Assembly (NCBI GenBank): GCA_009377375.1
Contig: WHUE01000032.1
Location: 1-40,911, forward strand
Direction: 5' to 3'
DNA: 40,911 bases
Source: Alphaproteobacteria bacterium
GTDB taxonomy: Bacteria > Pseudomonadota > Alphaproteobacteria > MPNO01 > UBA2964
Of the stretch, positions 33,701 to 40,911 are shown one piece after another. A program made the position numbers and the translations under genes. The number at the start of each line of letters is the position of its first letter. Position 1 is the first letter of the stretch. The notes below the pieces were generated by a model. It did not search any database and had not been told where the DNA came from. It saw nothing but the letters and a program-made list of their open reading frames with translations.

Positions 33701-34005
33701 TCGATGCCGCCTGTTCCCGGCAGCTTCACGGGCCTGTCCGCCCGATGCGCAGGATTACGCCGAACCTGCGACCGATAGCATGCGAGCTTATTCCGCGCCG
33801 CGTCAATACATATCGGGGAATCGGTAAATCAATACCGGAGCGTTTGTAAGCCCTTTTGCGGCGCAGAAAGGATAACAGCCGATGAGAACCGGAAGATGAG
33901 TTTTTCGGCGATTACAAGCTGTTAAATGACAGGATGATAATGTCTCTCAAAAAATGCTTAGAGTCCTGACCTTCGGACTCGCCGAACCCTGAGGGAAATT
34001 CCCCG
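33701..34005 (-). other. Promoter region of the torD-fdh operon
   Basis: The 305-base gap between DUF3306 and the chaperone gene is richer in A and T than its surroundings. It holds the terminator at 33949-33980 and, on the minus strand, TTGATT and TTGACG boxes (near 33840 and 33812) without a convincing -10 box at the right distance. A second dyad, GGGAAATTCCC, lies near 33990. No coding frame with a ribosome site was found. No regulatory site is certain. Confidence 0.4.
33949..33980 (-). terminator. Intrinsic terminator after the DUF3305-DUF3306 operon
   Basis: On the minus strand GAGTCC-GAAGGTCA-GGACTC forms a perfect 6-base-pair stem, then TAAGCA and six T. It closes the DUF3305-DUF3306 pair and separates it from the torD-fdh run, which must then have its own promoter. 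Confidence 0.65.
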
Positions 34006-34512
34006 TCACGCATCGCGGGGCCCGGCCTTTGGCGGGCTGTCGGACCCGTCCTCCGGCGGCGCCGCGCCGCCGACGGCGTCGTCCTCCGCGTCCGCCTTTT
34101 CGGGCGCGTCGTCGCGGGCGGCCAGCTCCCGTTCGAGCTTCTTCGCCTCTTCCTCGGCGACTCGGCGCATGATGGCGATGCCCTCCTTCATCTCGGCGAC
34201 GAAGTCCTCGTCGTAGTCGTTGAGCCCGTCGAGATTGGCCAGCACCGGATCGGACCGCCACAGCTTTTGCAGCGCGCGCCGGGTCATCTCCTCCGGCACG
34301 CCGGCGCGCAGGAAGCCGGTGTAGTCGGAGTCCCTGTCCAGCGTCTCTATATCGGGCAGCCCGGCTGTCGGGTCCTCGGCGGCGGCCTTCGCGTCCGCCC
34401 CCTCCTCCGCCGGCGGCGCGGCGGCCTGCGTCTTCTCCCGCTCCGCGTCGCGGGATTCGCGCTTCAGCCGCGACCAGCGGCCGATGGCGGGTTCGCCGCG
34501 GTCGCCGCTCAT
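34006..34512 (-). CDS. DUF3306 protein of the formate dehydrogenase cluster
   Basis: The 168-residue protein has the family start RWSRLKRESRDAE, a low-complexity Ala/Glu/Lys linker and the conserved core SDYTGFLRAGVPEEMTRRAL followed by QKLWRSDPVLANLDGLNDYDED. Both ends are disordered and acidic. It is cytoplasmic and of unknown function, and DUF3306 is generally found with DUF3305 beside formate dehydrogenase genes. Its ATG overlaps the DUF3305 stop (ATGA), so the two are made together. Confidence 0.85.
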   Translation of the reverse strand: MSGDRGEPAIGRWSRLKRESRDAEREKTQAAAPPAEEGADAKAAAEDPTAGLPDIETLDRDSDYTGFLRAGVPEEMTRRALQKLWRSDPVLANLDGLNDYDEDFVAEMKEGIAIMRRVAEEEAKKLERELAARDDAPEKADAEDDAVGGAAPPEDGSDSPPKAGPRDA

Positions 34513-35021
34513 GCGCCTGACCCCCGCTCCGCGCCCGGCGGCGGGCCGCCCTTGCGCGGATCCCAGGGCTTGCGCTTGCGCTTGTAATGCGGCTGGTCGA
34601 CGTGGAACGCCTCGCAGAACTCCGCGACCCAGTTGCGCACGATGTCCGGCATCGGCACCCCCTCGACGAGGCTGCCCTCGCTGTCCAGCGCCGACTGCGC
34701 CTCGAACGGGCACGCGGTCACGGCGAAGGCCACGACTTCGTGCGCGCCCTCCTCGTCATCGCGCAACTCGACATAGATGCGCGGCGAGTCGTGAGCCAGG
34801 TTGTAGAGGTAGCCGTCGGTGGCCTTGCGGTGCAGCTCCAGCGGCAGCGTGCCGGCGTACCACCGCTGGCGGCGCTCGTCCTCCTCGAGCAGACGCCACT
34901 CCGCCCCGGCCTCGCCGCCGCCGGGAACGACCGCGACGGCCGTCCAGGCGAACGGCTCCCATGGATTGTCCAGGGTCCGGCGCTCTATCACAACGCCCAG
35001 CGGCATGACTTCCGATCGCAC
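34509..35021 (-). CDS. DUF3305 protein of the formate dehydrogenase cluster
   Basis: The 170-residue protein carries the DUF3305 pattern: PLGVVIERRTLDNPWEPFAW, then TLPLELHRKATDGYLYNL and IYVELRDDEEGAHE, with a late stretch PFEAQSALDSEGSLVEGVPM. No signal peptide or Cys cluster. A GTG start at 35021 has AGGAGGG upstream at good spacing; the ATG at 35006 is an alternative. It probably acts with DUF3306 in maturing or regulating the formate dehydrogenase. The role is not known. Confidence 0.87.
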   Translation of the reverse strand: MRSEVMPLGVVIERRTLDNPWEPFAWTAVAVVPGGGEAGAEWRLLEEDERRQRWYAGTLPLELHRKATDGYLYNLAHDSPRIYVELRDDEEGAHEVVAFAVTACPFEAQSALDSEGSLVEGVPMPDIVRNWVAEFCEAFHVDQPHYKRKRKPWDPRKGGPPPGAERGSGA

Positions 35022-35166
35022 GGGCTGCTCCCTCCTGCCGGCGTCATCATAGCGCGGCGGCAGGTCCGCCACGCCAGCCAAAAAATCGGCGGTACGTACA
35101 AATCTGCAACCGGCGCCGCCGAAATCAATTGCATGCGGCGCGTCCCCATTGTCTCATGACGGCACG

Positions 35167-37227
35167 ATGAGCGAGCAGGGCAAACGTCTTTTCGTCTGTA
35201 GTTGCGACGGCACGATGCCGCTGGACGCGCGCGGACTCGGCCGCGCCTGCGGCCGGGAGCTCCACGTTCACCGCCAACTCTGCCGCGGCGAGATCGCCAA
35301 TGTCGCCGACGCGGCGCGCGACGGCGCCGACCTGCTGATCTGCTGCACGCAGGAATCCCCGCTCTTCGACGAGACGGTGGCCGATGCCGGGCCCGACGGA
35401 ACGGTTTCCTACGTCAACATCCGCGAGCACGCGGGCTGGTCGGGCGAGGCGGCGAAGGCCACGCCCAAGATCGCCGCGCTGATCGCCGCCGCCGCCATCG
35501 AGGCGCCGCCCGCGCGCACGCTCAGCTTCACCTCGGCCGGGCGCACGCTGGTCTACGGCGTGGACGACGACGCCGTCGCCGCGGCGGCGCAGCTCGCCGG
35601 CCGGCTCGACGTGACGCTGATCCTGATCCCCCCCGGCGATGCCGTCCCACCCCGCGTCACCGGCTTTCCCGTCTTCCGCGGGCGCATCGATGCGGCCTCG
35701 GGCCGGCTCGGCGCCTTCGCCGTGACGGTCGACGGCCTCGCCGCCGCCGACCCGTCCTCGCGCGCGGGCCTCGCCTACGGCGACGGCGCGAAGGGCGTGG
35801 AGATGACGTTCGACATCGTCGTCGACCTGTCCGGCGGCGCGGCGCTGATCGGCGCGGACGAAAAGCGCGACGGCTATCTGCGCGCCGATCCGGCCAGCCC
35901 CGCCGCCGTGCAGAAGGCGCTGTTCGACGCCAGCGACATGGTCGGCGAGTTCGAGAAGCCGATCTACGTCGCCTATGACGAGGCGCTCTGCGCCCATTCG
36001 CGCAGCCGGGTGACGGGCTGCACCCGCTGCCTCGATCTCTGCCCCGTCTCCGCCATCGCGCCCGACGGCGACCATGTCGCCATCGACCAGGAAATCTGCG
36101 CCGGGTGCGGCGCCTGCGCCAGCGTATGCCCGACCGGCGCGGCGAGCTACGCGCTGCCGGCGACCGAGCCGCTCTACCGGCGCCTGCGCACGATGCTGCG
36201 GACGTATCGCGACGCCGGCGGCGACGGCCCGGTGGTCCTGTTCCACGACACGCGGGAGGGCGAGGCGCTGATCGCGATGGCGGCGCGGTTCGGCCGCGGC
36301 CTGCCGGCCAACGTGCTGCCGGTGGCGCTGAACGAGGTGACGCAGCTCAGCTTCGACATCGTCGCCGCGGCGCTCGCCTATGGCGCGGCGCGCGTCGTGG
36401 CGATGGCCCCGGTGCAGGCGCGCGACCGGCTCGACGGGGTGGCGGGCCAGATCGCCATCGCCGCGACGCTGATGGAAGGACTCGGCTATGGCGCCGGCCG
36501 GGCGGAGCTGATCGTCGAGGCCGATCCGGATGCGCTGTGCGACGCGCTTTATGCCCTGGACCCTGCCCCCTCGGTTCCGCCCTCGGGCTTCCTGCCGATG
36601 GGCGGGCGGCGCTCGCTCACCGGGCTGTCGCTGCAACATCTGTACGAGCACGCCCCGGCCCCGGCGGAGACGCTGCCGCTGGCCCTCGGCGCGCCGTTCG
36701 GCGCGGTGGTCGTCGACACCGAAGGCTGCACGCTCTGCCTCGCCTGCGTCGGGGCCTGCCCGACCGGCGCGCTGGGCGACAACCCGGACGCGCCGATGCT
36801 GACCTTCACCGAGCAGGCCTGCGTGCAGTGCGGTCTCTGCCGCGCGACCTGCCCGGAAAAGGTGATCGCGCTGGAGCCGCGCTTCAACTTCGCCGCCGGC
36901 GCGCGCCAGGCGGTCACGCTGAAGCAGGAGGAGCCGCATCTCTGCGTCTCCTGCGGCAAGCCGTTCGGCACGAAATCCGCGATCGAGCGCGTGGTGGAGA
37001 AGCTCGCCGGGCATTCGATGTTCGCGGGCGACGCCGGGGCGATCGAGCGGCTGCGCATGTGCGAGGAATGCCGCGTGCTCGCGCAGTTCACCGACCGCCA
37101 GCAGATGGCGGCCGGCAGCCGCCGCGTCACCCGGACCACCGAAGACTATATCAGCGGCGCCGCCGGCGACGACGAGGCCGACGACGCCCCGCGCAGCCGG
37201 GGCAACGGCAAGGACGGGCTGCATTGA
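35167..37227 (+). CDS. Multi-cluster 4Fe-4S ferredoxin-like protein of the formate dehydrogenase cluster
   Basis: The 686-residue cytoplasmic protein has four ferredoxin-like Cys motifs: two near residues 275-321 (CTRCLDLCP and CAGCGACASVCP) and two near 521-562 (CTLCLACVGACP and CVQCGLCRATCP). Additional Cys pairs (CVSC, CEEC) follow. The N terminus starts like a small redox domain (RLFVCSCDGTM). Middle regions have no motif I know. Such proteins accompany DUF3305/3306 and fdh genes and may transfer electrons or cluster units during maturation. A TTG at 35149 could start it six codons earlier; no strong ribosome site is seen. Confidence 0.8.
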   Translation: MSEQGKRLFVCSCDGTMPLDARGLGRACGRELHVHRQLCRGEIANVADAARDGADLLICCTQESPLFDETVADAGPDGTVSYVNIREHAGWSGEAAKATPKIAALIAAAAIEAPPARTLSFTSAGRTLVYGVDDDAVAAAAQLAGRLDVTLILIPPGDAVPPRVTGFPVFRGRIDAASGRLGAFAVTVDGLAAADPSSRAGLAYGDGAKGVEMTFDIVVDLSGGAALIGADEKRDGYLRADPASPAAVQKALFDASDMVGEFEKPIYVAYDEALCAHSRSRVTGCTRCLDLCPVSAIAPDGDHVAIDQEICAGCGACASVCPTGAASYALPATEPLYRRLRTMLRTYRDAGGDGPVVLFHDTREGEALIAMAARFGRGLPANVLPVALNEVTQLSFDIVAAALAYGAARVVAMAPVQARDRLDGVAGQIAIAATLMEGLGYGAGRAELIVEADPDALCDALYALDPAPSVPPSGFLPMGGRRSLTGLSLQHLYEHAPAPAETLPLALGAPFGAVVVDTEGCTLCLACVGACPTGALGDNPDAPMLTFTEQACVQCGLCRATCPEKVIALEPRFNFAAGARQAVTLKQEEPHLCVSCGKPFGTKSAIERVVEKLAGHSMFAGDAGAIERLRMCEECRVLAQFTDRQQMAAGSRRVTRTTEDYISGAAGDDEADDAPRSRGNGKDGLH

Positions 37228-38204
37228 AGTACCGGCGCTTCGGCCGTACCGGGCTGCTTGTGTCGGAGATCGCGCTGGGCTGTGGCGCGCAGGGCGGCAT
37301 CGTCATCGACCCGGACGACGAGACGAAGCGGGCAGCGGTGAAGCGGGCGCTGGGGCTCGGCATCAACTGGTTCGACACGGCCGCGCAGTATGGCGGCGGC
37401 AAATCGGAGGAGGCGCTCGGCTGGCTGCTGAAGGAAGTGGACGAGCCTCCTTACCTCTCCACCAAAATCATGCTCGGCGCGGACCATGCGGGCGACTTCG
37501 CCGGCGCGGTGGCACGCGGCGTGGAGGGAAGCCTTCTCCGGCTGGATTGCGGCAGCGTGGACCTGCTGCAGCTGCACAGCCATATCGAGGACATGCGCGC
37601 CCCGCGCGCGGTCACGGCCGACGATGTGCTCCGCCCCGGCGGCGTCGCCGAGGCGATGGAACGCGCCCGCGACGCCGGGCTCTGCCGCTTCATCGGCCTG
37701 TCGGCGCTCGGCGACCCGGCGGAGACGAAGAAGGTCATCGCCAGCGGCCGGTTCGATTCCGCGCAGGTCTATTACAACACGATCAACCCGTCGGCGGCGC
37801 GCGCCATGCCGGCCGCCTGGCGCGGCTTCGACTCCGCCGGCATCGTCGACGCCTGCCGGACCCAGGACATGGCGATCCTTGCCGTGCGCGTCTTCGCCGC
37901 CGGCTTCCTGGCGACGCGGCAACGCACCGGGCGCGAGAGCATCCTGACCGCCGACACCGATCACGAGACGGAAGCGCGCATGGCCGAGGGCGCGCGCGCC
38001 GCGCTGGGCGACGCGCACGGCACGCTCGCCGAAGCCGCGGTGCGGTTCGCGCTGACTGGCGAGTACGTCTCCACCGCCGTCATCGGCCCGGCGCGCATCG
38101 ACCATATCGAGGAAGCCTGCGCCGCCGCGGAAAGGGGACCGCTGCCGGACGACGCGCTCGCCCGGCTGGAGCGGCTTTACGAGACCGGCCCCGGCGCGGC
38201 CTGA
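37224..38204 (+). CDS. Aldo/keto reductase family protein
   Basis: The 326-residue protein has a TIM-barrel with the catalytic set: Asp and Tyr in [20 protein letters not shown], Lys in YLSTKIM, and His in [11 protein letters not shown]. The C-terminal half carries the NADP-binding pattern ([20 protein letters not shown]). A TTG start at 37224 overlaps the ferredoxin-like gene's stop (TTGA), so the two are translationally coupled. Substrate unknown. The coupling suggests a link to formate dehydrogenase maturation or an independent carbonyl reduction. Confidence 0.85.
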   Translation: MKYRRFGRTGLLVSEIALGCGAQGGIVIDPDDETKRAAVKRALGLGINWFDTAAQYGGGKSEEALGWLLKEVDEPPYLSTKIMLGADHAGDFAGAVARGVEGSLLRLDCGSVDLLQLHSHIEDMRAPRAVTADDVLRPGGVAEAMERARDAGLCRFIGLSALGDPAETKKVIASGRFDSAQVYYNTINPSAARAMPAAWRGFDSAGIVDACRTQDMAILAVRVFAAGFLATRQRTGRESILTADTDHETEARMAEGARAALGDAHGTLAEAAVRFALTGEYVSTAVIGPARIDHIEEACAAAERGPLPDDALARLERLYETGPGAA

Positions 38205-38241
38205 GCCGGGTCTTCCGCCGGAGGCGCGGACCGGAGTGCAG

Positions 38242-39129
38242 ATGACGAGCGAATCCTTCGCAATCCTTGAGGCCCCCTCGGTGCTGGGCCTGTTTCCGAA
38301 AGGGGTCGAGACCCTGCCGGAGGCGCTGCTCGGGGCCGGGTTGGCGGAGAGGCTCGCCGCCCGGCACGCGGGGCGCATCGAGCCCCCGCCCTACGACCCG
38401 GAGAGAGACCCGGAAACCCTGCTGCTGAACCCGCGCGGAATCGCGGCGTTCTCGGTGGCCCTGGCCGATGCGGTCGGCGGGCTGCTGGACGAGGGGGCGT
38501 TTCCGGTGGTGCTCGGCGGCGACTGCTCCATCCTGCTCGGCAACCTGCTTGCCCTGAAGCGGCGCGGCCGTTACGGGCTGCTCTTCATCGACGGACACGC
38601 CGACTTCTACCAGCCCGAGGCCGAGCCCAACGGCGAGGCGGCCTCGATGGACCTGGCGCTCGCCACCGGCCGGGGGCCCGGCATCGTCGCGAATATCGAG
38701 AACCGACGCCCACTGGTGCGCGACGAGGACGTCGCCGTGTTCGGCCGCCGCGACGGCGCCGACGCCGACGCGCATGGCAGCCAGCGCGTCGAGGACACCG
38801 CCATCGGCCTGATCGATCTCGCCGCCGTGCGGGACGCCGGCGCCGACGCGGCCGCGGCACGCGCCGTCGACCGCCTCGCGGTGCCCGCGCTCGACGGGTT
38901 CTGGATCCATCTCGACGCCGACGTGCTGGACGACGCCGTCATGCCCGCCGTGGACTACCGGATGCCTGGCGGGCTGAGCTGGGACGAACTCACGACCGTA
39001 CTCCGCACCGCCGTCGCCAGCGGCAGGGCGGCCGGCATCGACGTGACCATCTTCAACCCGAAGCTCGACGCGGACGGCTCCATCGCCCGCGCCCTGGTGA
39101 CCGCGCTCGCCCGGGGGCTCGGGGCATAG
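38242..39129 (+). CDS. Arginase/ureohydrolase-family protein with an altered first metal-ligand motif
   Basis: The 295-residue protein has the ureohydrolase fold: D117-G-H119-A-D121 (DGHADFY) and [13 protein letters not shown] carry metal ligands. The usual GGDHS motif reads GGDCS (C95), so one manganese ligand is Cys instead of His. GGDCS also occurs in some actinobacterial and proteobacterial relatives of unknown substrate. It may thus not be a typical arginase or agmatinase. The ATG at 38242 follows CCGGAG. It lies 37 bases after the reductase and may share its transcript. Confidence 0.8.
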   Translation: MTSESFAILEAPSVLGLFPKGVETLPEALLGAGLAERLAARHAGRIEPPPYDPERDPETLLLNPRGIAAFSVALADAVGGLLDEGAFPVVLGGDCSILLGNLLALKRRGRYGLLFIDGHADFYQPEAEPNGEAASMDLALATGRGPGIVANIENRRPLVRDEDVAVFGRRDGADADAHGSQRVEDTAIGLIDLAAVRDAGADAAAARAVDRLAVPALDGFWIHLDADVLDDAVMPAVDYRMPGGLSWDELTTVLRTAVASGRAAGIDVTIFNPKLDADGSIARALVTALARGLGA

Positions 39130-39305
39130 CCCCGCGCCCTGAAGCGGGCGGCGCATATCCGCTTGCCGCGCCTGTGCGAAACGACTAGCGTTCCCGCGCG
39201 GTTTACAAGAACAGAAACGGACCGAACCGATTTCAGCGACCGCCGACGCGGCGACCCGAGGGAATAACGGCGGGCGGCGCAACGGCCCCAAGGGAGGAAG
39301 ACCAG

Positions 39306-40355
39306 ATGACCAGGATTCGCATTGCGGCCGCGGCGCTCGGAGTCGCGCTGGCGACGGCCGCGCCGGCGGCGGCCGACGAGGCGTCGCTCGCGCAGTTCTT
39401 CAAGGACCGGACCATCACCGTCCATTTCGGCGGCGGCGTCGGCGGCAGCTACTGGCTGTATTCGCAGCTCGCCGCGACCTATCTCGGCAAGCACATCCCA
39501 GGCAATCCCAAGGCGGTGATCCAGGCCATGCCGGGCGCCGGCGGGATGAAGGGGCTGAACTACAGCTTCAACGTCGCGCCCCGCGACGGCACCTTCATCA
39601 CCATGGCCCATGCCGAGGTGCTGCAGGAGACGGTGCTCAACCCGGACGTCAAGTTCGACGCCAAGAAATACGAATGGCTCGGGCGCTTCACCGACATCGT
39701 CTCGGTCGGCGTGGCGTCGAAGGCGTCCGGCGTGACGTCGCTCGACGATGCGCGTAAGCGCGAGGTCGTCGTCGGCGCCACCGGCTTCCGCAGCTGGACC
39801 GGCTTCGCGCCGATGCTGTTCAACCGGGTGGCGGGCACGAAGTTCAAGATCGTCGCCGGCTACAAGGGCGCGTCCCAGATGTTCCACGCGCAGGACCAGA
39901 AGGAGGTCGAGGTCGTGCCGGCGAGCTGGGTGGTGGTCAAGGTCAACAAGGCGCCGCAACTCGCCTCCGGCGACCTGGTCCCGATCTTCGCCGTCTCGCT
40001 CGACCGGATGGCGGAGCTGCCCAACGTGCAGACGATCACCGAGTTCGGCCGCGACGAGGGCGAGAAGCTGTTCCTCAAGGTGTTCGCCGCCAACGGCGTG
40101 ATCGGCCGCGCGCTGGCCGCCCCGCCCGGCACCAATGCCGAGCGCGTGCAGGCGATCCGCACCGGGTTCGAGAAGATGCTGCAGGACCCCGCCTTCAAGG
40201 CGCATGTCGCGGAAAAGAAGATCCCGCTCAATACGCTCGGCGGCGCCGAGCTGGCCAAGCGCGTCAACACGGTCCTCGACATGAGCGACGACCAGGTGAA
40301 GAAGACCCGCGCCGTCTATAACGAGCTGCTCGCCGGCATCAAGGACAAGAAGTAG
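39306..40355 (+). CDS. TTT (Bug/TctC) family substrate-binding protein
   Basis: The 349-residue precursor has a signal peptide (residues 1-23, ending PAAAD) and the two-lobe periplasmic binding fold of the tripartite tricarboxylate transporter type, with typical stretches NPKAVIQAMPGAGGMKGLNY and LFNRVAGTKFKIVAGYKG. Such proteins bind carboxylates and feed TctAB permeases, but neither TctA nor TctB is beside it, so it is an orphan as seen here. GGGAGGAAG lies before the ATG. The sequence runs into a strong terminator. Confidence 0.9.
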   Translation: MTRIRIAAAALGVALATAAPAAADEASLAQFFKDRTITVHFGGGVGGSYWLYSQLAATYLGKHIPGNPKAVIQAMPGAGGMKGLNYSFNVAPRDGTFITMAHAEVLQETVLNPDVKFDAKKYEWLGRFTDIVSVGVASKASGVTSLDDARKREVVVGATGFRSWTGFAPMLFNRVAGTKFKIVAGYKGASQMFHAQDQKEVEVVPASWVVVKVNKAPQLASGDLVPIFAVSLDRMAELPNVQTITEFGRDEGEKLFLKVFAANGVIGRALAAPPGTNAERVQAIRTGFEKMLQDPAFKAHVAEKKIPLNTLGGAELAKRVNTVLDMSDDQVKKTRAVYNELLAGIKDKK

Positions 40356-40380
40356 CCGGACCGCGCGGACCGACCGACAC

Positions 40381-40409
40381 GCCCGCGGCCCTCAGGGCCG
40401 CGGGCTTTT
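40381..40409 (+). terminator. Strong intrinsic terminator
   Basis: GCCCGCGGCCC and GGGCCGCGGGC form a perfect 11-base-pair stem around TCA, followed by TTTT. It closes the TTT binding-protein gene and can also act against the convergent ABM gene. Confidence 0.85.
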
Positions 40410-40418
40410 CTTCGCCGC

Positions 40419-40745
40419 TCACCCGCCGGCTTCGGCCCTGCGGTCGGCCAGGGTGTACTGGCGCGAGACCTCGGCGACGCTGATGCGGAAATCGGCGAAC
40501 ACGCTGCGCTTGCCCTCCTCCTGGGCCAGCATGTGGCCGGCGTGCTCGCGCCACCGCTTCACCGCGTCCTCGTCCCGCCAGAACGACAGCGAGACGTACT
40601 TGCCGGGATTCACCAGGCTCTCGAACCGTTCGATGGAGAGGAACCCGTCGATCTTCTCCAGTTCCGGCCGCAGCTCCCCCGCCAGGTCGAAATAGCGCTG
40701 CCCGACGCCCTCGTTCACCGTCACCTCGAATATCACCGCGATCAT
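40419..40745 (-). CDS. Antibiotic biosynthesis monooxygenase (ABM) family protein
   Basis: The 108-residue protein starts MIAVIFEVTVNEGVGQRYFD and has the short ferredoxin-like fold of the ABM family, with YVSLSFWRDEDAVKRW as the diagnostic segment. Members act as small oxygenases, heme-degrading enzymes or simply as ligand-binding dimers, and this one has no clear substrate. The start at 40745 was chosen because it opens the fold; the upstream frame has 47 unrelated codons. It is alone and convergent on the TTT gene. Confidence 0.85.
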   Translation of the reverse strand: MIAVIFEVTVNEGVGQRYFDLAGELRPELEKIDGFLSIERFESLVNPGKYVSLSFWRDEDAVKRWREHAGHMLAQEEGKRSVFADFRISVAEVSRQYTLADRRAEAGG

Positions 40746-40911
40746 GCCCTGCCTCCGCTGCCGTTCCCCGGCAGCGTAGCGCGGCTGCGGACTGCCGGCA
40801 AACGCGGCGCACGGCTTGCTTCCCCCGGCCGGCCTTACCACCCAGGGTCTGATCCGCCTGAATAGAAGCACCTGCGCCGCGGGCATTTTGCGTCGGGGGC
40901 AGGAGCGTGGC

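Noticed and set aside
33790..33860. FNR/Anr-type box (TTGAT-N4-ATCAA) upstream of torD
   Set aside because: TTGAT-TTAC-CGATT matches only the first half-site; the second half is poor.
1..40911. CRISPR arrays, tRNA genes, transposon ends, phage genes
   Set aside because: No repeat-spacer pattern, cloverleaf, terminal repeats or transposase/phage proteins were recognised by eye; a tRNA scan was not run.
40746..40911. Possible start of a further gene at the right edge
   Set aside because: The 166 bases show no ribosome site followed by a convincing reading frame.

Overview
The window comes from a high-GC (about 68-70%) bacterium, most likely an alphaproteobacterium of Rhodospirillales type. 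The signs are aerobic cobaltochelatase genes cobS-cobT, a formate dehydrogenase cluster carrying the alphaproteobacterial companions DUF3305, DUF3306, DUF6352, DUF6494 and DUF6505, a probable CCUCCUCCC-motif ('cuckoo'/CcsR type) small RNA, and many ATGA-type gene overlaps. No tRNA, rRNA, CRISPR array, insertion sequence, prophage or plasmid element was recognised. Family names are from memory of conserved motifs and context; no database search was run.

Left part (1-9,150): the tail of an acyl-CoA synthetase; on the minus strand a small Wza-like polysaccharide export protein with a membrane-anchored helical-repeat partner; a two-subunit CoA-transferase; an MlaC-like lipid-transport protein; a LacI-type regulator followed by two cupin proteins behind a near-consensus promoter with a LacI-like operator; an ornithine cyclodeaminase-family protein; and a permease split into two half-size genes. 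A gap at 8,917-9,198 holds an exact sigma-54 promoter, a short RNA with the loop CCUCCUCCC, and a strong intrinsic terminator.

Middle (9,199-19,950): an MFS exporter; mntP with a yybP-ykoY manganese riboswitch; cobT and cobS; a TauE/SafE permease; an N-formylglutamate amidohydrolase-family enzyme; an outer-membrane beta-barrel protein; a 58-residue membrane protein; and the GDP-fucose pair gmd-fcl. With the export protein at the left edge, these suggest a fucose-containing exopolysaccharide.

Right part (19,980-38,200): a large block apparently devoted to a tungsten- or molybdenum-dependent formate dehydrogenase. It holds tungstate importer genes tupBCA, a divergent one-component regulator (excisionase-like HTH plus periplasmic-binding-protein-like domain) with three dyads between them, three small uncharacterised proteins, a seven-bladed WD40 protein fused to cytochrome c, a ligase-fold protein lacking the usual catalytic residues, a PepSY-like protein, cytochrome b, lipoprotein, iron-sulfur and catalytic subunits, a Tat-signal mini-protein, a TorD-type chaperone, DUF3305/DUF3306, and a divergent multi-cluster ferredoxin coupled to an aldo/keto reductase. 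Tungstate uptake, metal sensing, enzyme maturation and electron transfer are thus grouped. The right edge has an arginase-family protein with an altered metal-ligand motif, an orphan TTT-type binding protein and an ABM-family protein.
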